In this document: in pieces, positions 9,407 to 16,825 of the stretch
Layout of the letters: every line of letters starts with the position of its first letter
How positions within the stretch are numbered: the first letter of the stretch is position 1
Assembly (NCBI RefSeq): GCF_014529945.1
Contig: NZ_JACVFB010000003.1
Span: forward strand, 620,001-684,000
DNA length: 64,000 nt
Origin: Chitinophaga varians
GTDB lineage: Bacteria > Bacteroidota > Bacteroidia > Chitinophagales > Chitinophagaceae
Reading direction: 5' to 3'
Made by a program: the position numbers and the translations under genes
Notes under the pieces: model-generated
Told to the model about the DNA's origin: nothing
Databases searched by the model: none
Seen by the model: the letters and a program-made list of their open reading frames with translations, nothing else

Positions 9407-10145
9407 TGTCAAATACCGTGTATTGTGTACCAGGCCCTTGTCTGGCAACCTGATCACCGAAGCCGGTGATCACGGTATTGCTGTCGATGTACAGGATTTT
9501 ATTCAGATAAAACCACTGATCAACAATGACCTTGTGGGGGATGAAAACATCTCGCGCATATTCGGTCATCATACCGATACACCGCTTGTCTTTACCAGTG
9601 CACATGCGGTAAATATTTTTACCAAATACTACCTTCATCAGTACGCTACTTTTTATATCATCGCCAATCCCATTTGTTGTATAGACGGCAACACCAAAAA
9701 ACTGCTTCAACAAAAGCTGCCCAATAATAAAATACTGGCAGAAGCCTCTTACGGCAAAGATCTGGCAGCCGCCATCATTGCATTAGGCAATGTAAACGAA
9801 GTGCATTTTTTCTGTGGAAACCAGCGCAGGGATGAACTACCGCAAAGTTTACGCGACGCCGGCATCACAGTCAACGAGTACGTGATCTACGAAAACATTG
9901 CCACCCCTACAGTAGTGGCCGATGAATACGATGGGATCCTGTTCTTTAGTCCCAGTGCGGTAAAAAGCTACTTTTCAGCCAACAGGTTACCGCTAAAAAC
10001 CGTTTGTTTTGCGATTGGCAGCACAACCGCCACCCTGCTGAGGGAATATACCGATAACAAAATCATCATGTCGCCCGCTACCGGGGAAGACCACATGATG
10101 CAAACAGCTATATTTTACTTTAACAACATTAACTGCTACGAATGA
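9396..10145 (+). CDS. hemD: Uroporphyrinogen-III synthase
   Basis: Cyclises hydroxymethylbilane with inversion of ring D to uroporphyrinogen III. 249 residues. HemD sequences are poorly conserved, but this one shows the family pattern: N-terminal CTRPLSGNLITEA, a middle HFFCGNQRRDELP stretch (family G-x-x-R-D-x-L), and a C-terminal ILFFSPSAVKSYF segment. The position between hemC and hemE, with an 11 bp overlap upstream and an ATGA overlap downstream, strongly supports the call. Confidence 0.9.
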   Translation: MPNNVKYRVLCTRPLSGNLITEAGDHGIAVDVQDFIQIKPLINNDLVGDENISRIFGHHTDTPLVFTSAHAVNIFTKYYLHQYATFYIIANPICCIDGNTKKLLQQKLPNNKILAEASYGKDLAAAIIALGNVNEVHFFCGNQRRDELPQSLRDAGITVNEYVIYENIATPTVVADEYDGILFFSPSAVKSYFSANRLPLKTVCFAIGSTTATLLREYTDNKIIMSPATGEDHMMQTAIFYFNNINCYE

Positions 10146-11170
10146 GCGCATTGAAGAATGATTTATTGCTGAAGGCCCTTAGAGGCGAAACTGTTTCCCG
10201 CACCCCCGTATGGATGATGCGTCAGGCAGGCCGCTATTTACCGGATTATATCAAACTGCGTGATAAATATAGCTTCTTTGAACGCTGTGAAAATCCTGAA
10301 CTGGCCACTGAAATTACCGTGATGCCGGTTGACCAGGTTGGTGTTGATGCCGCTATCATTTTCTCCGATATCCTCGTGGTGCCGCAGGCAATGGGCATGG
10401 AAGTACAACTCGTGGAAAAAGTAGGTCCCCTGCTGCCACAACCGGTAAAAAGCGCGCAGGACCTTCAACGTTTATGCGTTCCCGATGTACACGAAAGGCT
10501 GCATTATGTATTCGATGCCCTGAAGCTCACCAAACAAACCCTCGCCGGCCGCGTGCCGCTGATCGGTTTCGCCGGCGCGCCCTGGACATTACTCTGTTAT
10601 ATGGTACAAGGCAAAGGCTCCAAAACTTTTGATGAAGCCAAAGCTTTCTGTTACCAGCAACCTGCTGTAGCCCATCAGCTGCTGCAGATGATCACCGATA
10701 CTTCCATCGCTTATCTGAAAGCACAGGTAGCAGCCGGTGCAGACACTGTACAGATATTCGATTCCTGGGGAGGCCTGCTCAGCCCGCAGGACTTTGAAGT
10801 CTTCTCCCTGCAATACATCCGTCAGATCGTGGCGGCGATGAAAGATGTTTGTCCGACTATCGTATTCGCCAAAGGCGCCTGGTTCGCCCTCGAAGACATG
10901 GCTGCCACCGGCGCCCATGGCCTCGGCATCGACTGGTGCATCAAACCGGAACTGGCCCGCCAGTTTGCCGGCGACCATATCACCCTGCAGGGCAACTTCG
11001 ATCCGGCTAAACTGCTGGCGCCCATTCCTGAAATTGAAAAATCAGTGAAGGAAATGCTGAAAGGTTTCGGCCGTCAGCGCCATATCGCCAACCTCGGCCA
11101 CGGCATCCTGCCGAATGTACCGGTAGATCATGCCAAAGCATTTGTTGAAACTGTTAAAGCACACGGCTAA
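10142..11170 (+). CDS. hemE: Uroporphyrinogen decarboxylase
   Basis: Decarboxylates the four acetate side chains of uroporphyrinogen III to give coproporphyrinogen III. 342 residues. Both family signatures are visible: PVWMMRQAGRYLPDY near residue 21 with the substrate-binding arginines, and IGFAGAPWTLLCYM in the middle. The FSDILVVPQAMG stretch is also typical. Its start overlaps the hemD stop in ATGA, and hemF starts 8 bp later. Confidence 0.97.
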   Translation: MSALKNDLLLKALRGETVSRTPVWMMRQAGRYLPDYIKLRDKYSFFERCENPELATEITVMPVDQVGVDAAIIFSDILVVPQAMGMEVQLVEKVGPLLPQPVKSAQDLQRLCVPDVHERLHYVFDALKLTKQTLAGRVPLIGFAGAPWTLLCYMVQGKGSKTFDEAKAFCYQQPAVAHQLLQMITDTSIAYLKAQVAAGADTVQIFDSWGGLLSPQDFEVFSLQYIRQIVAAMKDVCPTIVFAKGAWFALEDMAATGAHGLGIDWCIKPELARQFAGDHITLQGNFDPAKLLAPIPEIEKSVKEMLKGFGRQRHIANLGHGILPNVPVDHAKAFVETVKAHG

Positions 11171-11177
11171 ACATACC

Positions 11178-12092
11178 ATGAGCATCCAAAACGAATTCAT
11201 CACCTTTATACGGGGCCTGCAGGACGAAATATGCAGCGCCTTTGAAAAAATAGATGGGAAAGCCACCTTCCGGGAAGACCACTGGGAACGCCCCGGCGGT
11301 GGCGGCGGCCGCTCCCGCGTGATCGCCGATGGCAACGTGTTTGAAAAAGGCGGCGTCAGCACCTCCGTAGTACATGGCGACCTTCCCGAAGTGATGGCGC
11401 AACAGTTTGGTGTGACCAACAGCAAATTCATGGCCTGCGGCATCTCCCTCGTGATACACCCGCTCAACCCGTTCGTGCCTACCGTACACGCCAACTTCCG
11501 CTATTTCGAATTATACGATCAGGAAGGACAGCTGAAAGACAGCTGGTTTGGCGGCGGCGCCGACCTCACGCCGTACTATCTCGAAGAAAAAGACGGCAGC
11601 CACTTCCACCGCACCTTCAAAGAAGCCTGTGACGCCTTCGGCACAGACCTCTACCCGAAATACAAACAACATTGCGATGAATATTTCGTGAATAAACACC
11701 GCCATAACGAAGCCCGTGGTATCGGCGGTATCTTCTACGATTACCTCCGTCCCAATGCGGAAAAAACTGCCGAAGAGCTCTTCGCCTTCTCCAAAGCCAA
11801 TGGCAACGCTTTTCTGAAAGCATACCTGCCCATTGTGGAGAAAACCAAAGACATCCCCTATACAGAAGCCCACAGAAGCTGGCAGGCGTATAGACGTGGA
11901 CGTTATGTGGAATTCAATCTTATCCACGACCGGGGCACTTTGTTCGGGCTGAAAACCAATGGCCGTACAGAGTCGATCCTCATGAGCCTTCCGCCTGTAG
12001 CCCGCTGGGAATACGATTTCCATCCGGCCCCCGGCAGTCCCGAGGCACAACTCGTGGAATGGCTGAAGCCACGCGACTGGATTAACATTTAA
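11178..12092 (+). CDS. hemF: Oxygen-dependent coproporphyrinogen-III oxidase
   Basis: Converts coproporphyrinogen III to protoporphyrinogen IX using O2. 304 residues from ATG 11178 (MSIQNEFITFIRGLQ), the usual length. The glycine-rich segment GGGGRSRVIADGNVFEKGG, the HANFRYFE motif and WFGGGADLTPYYL with catalytic aspartate are all present. A longer frame beginning at 11130 would run back into hemE and was not chosen. Presence of this oxygen-dependent enzyme points to an aerobic lifestyle. Last gene of the tight hemACDEF block. Confidence 0.96.
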   Translation: MSIQNEFITFIRGLQDEICSAFEKIDGKATFREDHWERPGGGGGRSRVIADGNVFEKGGVSTSVVHGDLPEVMAQQFGVTNSKFMACGISLVIHPLNPFVPTVHANFRYFELYDQEGQLKDSWFGGGADLTPYYLEEKDGSHFHRTFKEACDAFGTDLYPKYKQHCDEYFVNKHRHNEARGIGGIFYDYLRPNAEKTAEELFAFSKANGNAFLKAYLPIVEKTKDIPYTEAHRSWQAYRRGRYVEFNLIHDRGTLFGLKTNGRTESILMSLPPVARWEYDFHPAPGSPEAQLVEWLKPRDWINI

Positions 12093-12236
12093 TCATTTAG
12101 AAATTTGATTATTTGCTTATTTGATTGAAGCGGATAAATTGAGGCGGTGAAATTGGATATGGATAGATATGGTCTCTGGTTAGGGTTTTATTGATAGATT
12201 TGTCAATAACAAGTTTGTTAACCAAAACCCAACCAA
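12093..12236 (+). other. Intergenic spacer with AT-rich words and a -7 box
   Basis: 12093-12127 holds a TTTGATTATTTG-type word string that recurs at 15043-15078, 26597-26630, 26683-26712 and 55049-55085. A -7 box TAGATTTG at 12195-12202 lies 34 bp before the next gene. A small dyad GTTTGTTAACCAAAAC follows at 12213-12228. No terminator hairpin for hemF is evident. Confidence 0.5.
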
Positions 12237-12620
12237 ATGAACAAATATCAACTCCAGGAGAGGACGAAAAAATTTCATATTGATGTGATACGTCTTTGTG
12301 AAGTATTACCCAAAAATATCGCTGCTTATGAAATAGCAAAACAGCTGATAAGATCAGCGGGTAGTGTCGGAGCCAATTATAGAGCAGTCTGTCTATCTAA
12401 ATCACAAACCGACTTTGTTTATAAAATTAAAGTCGTACTGGAAGAAGCGGATGAATCTTTGTATTGGTTGGAGATCTTAAAAGAAACTGGTATTGCAGAT
12501 CATATATCGTTAATTAATCCTTTGCTAACAGAGGCTAAAGAATTGGTGTTCATATTCAGTGCTTCAAGAAAAAAAGCAAATGACACCTTAACGAAACAAA
12601 ATATCAAAATAGCCAAATAA
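12237..12620 (+). CDS. Four-helix-bundle protein (23S rRNA IVS / S23 family)
   Basis: 127-residue protein of the TIGR02436/PF05635 four-helix-bundle family, first known from open reading frames inside intervening sequences of 23S rRNA genes and scattered singly through Bacteroidota chromosomes. The motif AKQLIRSAGSVGANYRA and the later EEADESLYWLEIL helix are diagnostic. Function is unknown. It is odd here because it interrupts an otherwise purely heme-biosynthetic gene run, between hemF and hemB. It has lower GC than its neighbours, its own -7 box at 12195-12202, and AT-rich repeat words just upstream. It ends 13 bp before hemB, so hemB may be read from its promoter. Confidence 0.88.
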   Translation: MNKYQLQERTKKFHIDVIRLCEVLPKNIAAYEIAKQLIRSAGSVGANYRAVCLSKSQTDFVYKIKVVLEEADESLYWLEILKETGIADHISLINPLLTEAKELVFIFSASRKKANDTLTKQNIKIAK

Positions 12621-12633
12621 AAAAATTGAAAAT

Positions 12634-13608
12634 ATGATGTTAAGAAGAAACCGAATATTACGCACCTCCCCTGCCATTCGCGCAATGGTAGCAGAAACAA
12701 TATTGCGGCCGAGCGATTTCATCGCCCCGCTGTTTGTAACTGAAGGAGAAAATGTGCAGGAAGAGATCAGCTCGATGCCCGGCTATTTCCGGTATTCACT
12801 GGACCTCACTATCAGAGAGGCCAAAGAATTATGGAGCCTCGGCATCAAAAGTGTATTGCTTTTTGTGAAAGCACCCGATAGTGTTAAAGACAACAAAGGC
12901 ACCGAAGCAGTGAATCCGAACGGATTAATGCAACGTGCTATCCGCGGCATCAAAGATGCTGTTCCGGATATGGTGGTGATGACAGACGTAGCGCTGGACC
13001 CTTACTCTTCCTACGGCCATGATGGTATCGTGGAAGGCACAGAAATCGTGAACGATCCTACCGTGGAAGTACTGGCCCGCATGAGCCTCAGCCATGCACA
13101 GGCCGGCGCCGATTTCGTGGCGCCCAGCGATATGATGGACGGTCGCATCCTCGCTATCCGCAACATCCTCGAAGAAAACGGTTTCGATAAAACAGGTATC
13201 ATGGCCTATAGCGCCAAATACGCCTCCTGCTTCTACGGTCCTTTCCGTGACGCGCTGGACTCCGCTCCCGGCTTCGGCGATAAAAAGACCTATCAGATGG
13301 ACTACGCCAATTCCCGCGAAGCGATCAAGGAAACACTGATGGACATTGAAGAAGGGGCCGATATCGTGATGGTGAAACCTGCTATGGCTTACCTGGATAT
13401 CATGCGCATTATCAAAGACCGTACGACCGTTCCCGTTAGCGCTTATCATGTCAGCGGCGAATATGCCATGATCAAGGCAGCGGCAGCCAACGGCTGGCTC
13501 GACGAGAACAAGGCCATTCTGGAAAGCATGACCAGCATCAAACGTGCCGGCGCCGACCTGATCGCCACCTATTTCGCAAAAGATGCCGTAAGACTGCTGA
13601 ACGCTTAA
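12634..13608 (+). CDS. hemB: Delta-aminolevulinic acid dehydratase (porphobilinogen synthase)
   Basis: Condenses two 5-aminolevulinate molecules into porphobilinogen. 324 residues. The two active-site lysines are Lys195 (AYSAKYASCFYGPFRDAL) and the Schiff-base Lys248 (MVKPAMAYLD). The metal-site segment reads TDVALDPYSSYGHDG, i.e. without the three cysteines of zinc-dependent enzymes, so by family rules this is a magnesium-type HemB. Start is ATG 12634 or the adjacent ATG 12637. It follows the four-helix-bundle gene by 13 bp and precedes hemL by 56 bp. Confidence 0.96.
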   Translation: MMLRRNRILRTSPAIRAMVAETILRPSDFIAPLFVTEGENVQEEISSMPGYFRYSLDLTIREAKELWSLGIKSVLLFVKAPDSVKDNKGTEAVNPNGLMQRAIRGIKDAVPDMVVMTDVALDPYSSYGHDGIVEGTEIVNDPTVEVLARMSLSHAQAGADFVAPSDMMDGRILAIRNILEENGFDKTGIMAYSAKYASCFYGPFRDALDSAPGFGDKKTYQMDYANSREAIKETLMDIEEGADIVMVKPAMAYLDIMRIIKDRTTVPVSAYHVSGEYAMIKAAAANGWLDENKAILESMTSIKRAGADLIATYFAKDAVRLLNA

Positions 13609-13664
13609 TTCAGTATCTTGCAATAAGAAAATAAAAAAATAACTACATAAAATAGTTTCCTTTC

Positions 13665-14960
13665 ATGTACAGCTACAGCAAAAGTGAAATGTTATTCGGG
13701 AAAGCCAAAGAGGTCATCCCCGGCGGCGTAAACTCCCCCGTGCGTGCATTCAAAAGCGTAGGTGGTGTACCGGTATTCATGCAGCGCGCCCAGGGTCCCT
13801 TCATGTATGATGTGGACAGCAACAGGTATATTGATTATATCAATTCCTGGGGTCCTATGATCCTCGGCCATGCTTATGAACCAGTGGTAAAAGCCATCCA
13901 GGAATATGCCGCCTTCTCCACTTCCTTTGGCGCGCCTACAGAACTGGAAATAAAAATTGCGGAGCTCATTGTGAGCATGGTCCCCAATATCGACATGGTC
14001 CGTATGGTGAACTCCGGTACCGAAGCCTGTATGACAGCCCTCCGGCTGGCTCGTGGCTATACCGGCCGCAACAAATTCATCAAATTTGAAGGTTGTTATC
14101 ATGGTCATGCTGATGCATTCCTGGTAAGCGCCGGCAGCGGCGTAGCCACGCTCGGTATCCAGTCCGTTCCCGGTGTCACCGCTACGGTGGCCGATGACAC
14201 GCTGACGGCGCCGTACAACAACCTCCCTGCGGTAGAGCAGCTGATCGCCGACAATCCGGAGCAGATCGCCGCCATTATCGTAGAGCCAGTGGCTGGCAAT
14301 ATGGGCTGTATCCTGCCCCAGCCGGGCTTCCTGGAAGGGCTGCGCCAACTGTGCGATGCCAATGGTATCCTGCTCATCTTTGATGAAGTGATGACCGGCT
14401 TCCGCCTCGCCCGCGGTGGTGCACAGGAACTGTTCGGTATCCGTGCTGATCTGGTTACTTTCGGTAAAATCATCGGCGCCGGTATGCCCGTAGGCGCAGT
14501 GGCAGGTCCTAAAGCCATCATGGAGAATCTGGCGCCCGCCGGAAAAGTGTACCAGGCAGGTACCCTGAGCGGCAACCCTATCGCCATGATCGCCGGCTAC
14601 ACGCTGTTGCAGACACTGAACGACAATCCGGTGATCTACCAGCAGCTACAGGAAAAAGCCGATTATCTGGTGAGCGGTCTCCGGGAAGCCTTTGGCGCAT
14701 CCGGCAGCGTTTATCAGATCAATACCCTGGGCTCCATGCTCAGCGTGCACTTTACCGAATATCCGATTATTGACTTCACCAGCGCCTCCGCTGCCAATAA
14801 CGAATTATTCCGGCGCTTCTTCCATGCCATGCTCGAACGCGGCGTATACCTGCCACCATCAGCGTTCGAAAGCTGGTTTATGTGTAATGCGCTGACCACA
14901 GAAGAACTCGATGCCACCATACAGGCTGCTAAGTCAGCCATGCTGGCCATCAAACAATAG
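13665..14960 (+). CDS. hemL: Glutamate-1-semialdehyde 2,1-aminomutase
   Basis: PLP enzyme that moves the amino group of glutamate-1-semialdehyde to form 5-aminolevulinate, the second step of the C5 route. 431 residues. The PLP lysine is Lys268 in VTFGKIIGAGMPVGA; the N-terminal IPGGVNSPVRAF and the MVNSGTEACMTALRLAR stretch are family hallmarks. With hemA it shows that this organism makes 5-aminolevulinate from glutamyl-tRNA, not from glycine. Followed by a strong terminator. Confidence 0.97.
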   Translation: MYSYSKSEMLFGKAKEVIPGGVNSPVRAFKSVGGVPVFMQRAQGPFMYDVDSNRYIDYINSWGPMILGHAYEPVVKAIQEYAAFSTSFGAPTELEIKIAELIVSMVPNIDMVRMVNSGTEACMTALRLARGYTGRNKFIKFEGCYHGHADAFLVSAGSGVATLGIQSVPGVTATVADDTLTAPYNNLPAVEQLIADNPEQIAAIIVEPVAGNMGCILPQPGFLEGLRQLCDANGILLIFDEVMTGFRLARGGAQELFGIRADLVTFGKIIGAGMPVGAVAGPKAIMENLAPAGKVYQAGTLSGNPIAMIAGYTLLQTLNDNPVIYQQLQEKADYLVSGLREAFGASGSVYQINTLGSMLSVHFTEYPIIDFTSASAANNELFRRFFHAMLERGVYLPPSAFESWFMCNALTTEELDATIQAAKSAMLAIKQ

Positions 14961-14987
14961 TTAAGAATTAAATCCTGTGCTGAGTGG

Positions 14988-15016
14988 AAGGGTTGGCTTA
15001 CGCCAACCCTTTTTTA
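14988..15016 (+). terminator. Rho-independent terminator after hemL
   Basis: Perfect 10 bp stem AAGGGTTGGC / GCCAACCCTT (14988-14997 and 15002-15011) with a TTAC loop and a T run, 27 bp after the hemL stop. It closes the plus-strand heme operon. Confidence 0.9.
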
Positions 15017-15096
15017 TACGCTTTTCAAAAAGGTAACATACCGGTTATCAAATAACCAAATAAGCAAATCAAAAAATAGGACTATTTTTGTGCCCG

Positions 15097-15525
15097 ATGC
15101 GTATGCCGTCACACATACTCAAACGTTGGATGTTTGTTTGTCTGCTGATGATAACCCAGCTGACAGCAAGCGTGCTGCCCTCGATGGCAGCGCACAAACA
15201 CCTGTTGTTTGAACAGATCCACCGGCAGGCCGCCCTGGAAGATTCCCTGGAGGACCTCGCCGCCAAACTGCCTCCTCAACTGGAAACAGATGATGCCGAT
15301 GATGATCTGGAATGCATACACGCTACCAAACACCGCCGTAAAACGCGGTACTACCTCAGCGCTTCTTCCCAACAATTTAGTATAGCCACCCGCGTAGCTT
15401 ATATAGAGGGCGGCAACCTTTCCCAATATTGTCTAATCAAAGAAAATTTGCCCGGCGAATATGGCCGGCAAAAGGCTTTTTTACCCGCCTACTACAGTTT
15501 TCTTTTCCGGTTTACCCCCTTCTGA
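15097..15525 (+). CDS. Small secreted protein of unknown function
   Basis: Not recognised. About 142 residues from ATG 15097 (a second ATG is at 15103). An N-terminal signal-like segment (KRWMFVCLLMITQLTASVLP) is followed by a short acidic middle region (LETDDADDDLE) and a C-terminal end FLFRFTPF that recalls the aromatic end of outer-membrane strands, though the protein is too short for a barrel. A -7 box TATTTTTG at 15083-15090 ends only 6 bp before the ATG, so the mRNA would be nearly leaderless. It sits 147 bp upstream of an RND efflux operon in the same direction; a role with the pump is possible but unsupported. Confidence 0.6.
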   Translation: MRMPSHILKRWMFVCLLMITQLTASVLPSMAAHKHLLFEQIHRQAALEDSLEDLAAKLPPQLETDDADDDLECIHATKHRRKTRYYLSASSQQFSIATRVAYIEGGNLSQYCLIKENLPGEYGRQKAFLPAYYSFLFRFTPF

Positions 15526-15672
15526 GTACCTGTCTCCTTTAGTTTTTATTGTTTTTCTTTTTTCATTTTTCAGGAAGATGACAACCATCGCCGCTATTTG
15601 ACGCGGAATGAGCCTTCCTATGTGTTGAACTAAAACTTTCCGGCTTACCCCGGAAACAATACTGTTATATCT

Positions 15673-16791
15673 ATGCGTCAAAATACAGGGATTTACGTAT
15701 CGCTGCTCGCGTTATTCGTGGCAGGCTGCGTTACCAAAGGAGAAAGTACCGGAAACGAGGAACTGAAATCATTGCCTGTTACCAGTCTTACGGTAAAGGA
15801 CACCATGCTGCATCGCACATATGTTACCGATATACAAGCCGTTCAGAACGTGGAGATACGTGCCCGTGTGAGTGGTTTTCTCGATAAAATTTATGTGGAT
15901 GAAGGACAGGAAGTAAAAAAAGGACAGCTGCTGTTCGGCATCAACGATGCGGAATATAGTGCAGAACTGACCAAAGCCAAGGCTGTCCTCAGCAACATGG
16001 TAGCGGAAGCAAAATCAGCTTCGCTGGAGCTGGAACGTGTGAAAATGCTGGTAGAGAAAAAAGTCATCGCCGCCTCCGAGCTGGAAGTGGCCAAGGCCCG
16101 CCTGGCCGCAGCGCAGGCTAAAATAGACGAAGCCCGCTCTGCGGAAAGCAATGCTGCCATGCGTCTCTCCTACACCAGCGTCCGCGCGCCCTTCGATGGC
16201 ATCATCGACCGTATACCACTGAAAAAAGGAAGCCTGATCAGTGAAGGCGCCCTGCTGACCACCGTGTCAGACACCCGCGAAGTATACGCTTACTTCAACG
16301 TATCCGAAACAGAGTATCTCCAATACAGCAAAGCCATCGCCAAAGGCGACAACAGCTACAACCAGGTACACCTGGTACTCGCCGATGGCAGTGATTATTC
16401 CAACGTCGGCAAAATCGAAACCATGGAAAGCGAATTTGAAGAGAACACCGGTTCCATCGCTTTCCGGGCCCGCTTCCCCAACCCCGCCAAACTCCTGAAA
16501 CATGGCGCCAGCGGCAAAGTACGGCTCACCACAGAAATGGACAGCGCTATCATCATCCCGCAAAAAGCGGTGTTTGAAATGCAGGACAAAAACTATGTCT
16601 TCGTGGTAGACGCCTCCAACAAGGTAACGATGCGGAACTTCGTTCCGCAAGCCCGGTTCTCTCATTTCTACATCGTAAAATCCGGCCTTAAACCCGGTGA
16701 ACGCATCGTATGCGAAGGCGTGCGCAACATCCGCGACGGCGTACAGATCGCCCCCCGCACGGTGCCGATGGACAGTCTGCTGAGAATATAA
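15673..16791 (+). CDS. RND efflux periplasmic adaptor lipoprotein (MFP subunit)
   Basis: Bridges the inner-membrane RND pump and the outer-membrane channel. 372 residues. A lipoprotein signal with lipobox VAGC puts the lipidated cysteine near residue 19. The barrel-sandwich/lipoyl halves (IRARVSGFLDKIYVDEGQEV and SYTSVRAPFDGIIDRI) flank a helical hairpin rich in KAKAVLS/AKARLAAAQAK repeats. HlyD/AcrA family. First gene of the pump operon, 34 bp before the RND gene. Substrate cannot be told from sequence. Confidence 0.95.
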   Translation: MRQNTGIYVSLLALFVAGCVTKGESTGNEELKSLPVTSLTVKDTMLHRTYVTDIQAVQNVEIRARVSGFLDKIYVDEGQEVKKGQLLFGINDAEYSAELTKAKAVLSNMVAEAKSASLELERVKMLVEKKVIAASELEVAKARLAAAQAKIDEARSAESNAAMRLSYTSVRAPFDGIIDRIPLKKGSLISEGALLTTVSDTREVYAYFNVSETEYLQYSKAIAKGDNSYNQVHLVLADGSDYSNVGKIETMESEFEENTGSIAFRARFPNPAKLLKHGASGKVRLTTEMDSAIIIPQKAVFEMQDKNYVFVVDASNKVTMRNFVPQARFSHFYIVKSGLKPGERIVCEGVRNIRDGVQIAPRTVPMDSLLRI

Positions 16792-16825
16792 ATCACCCTG
16801 CTTATTAGCTGTAAAAGAGAGATCA

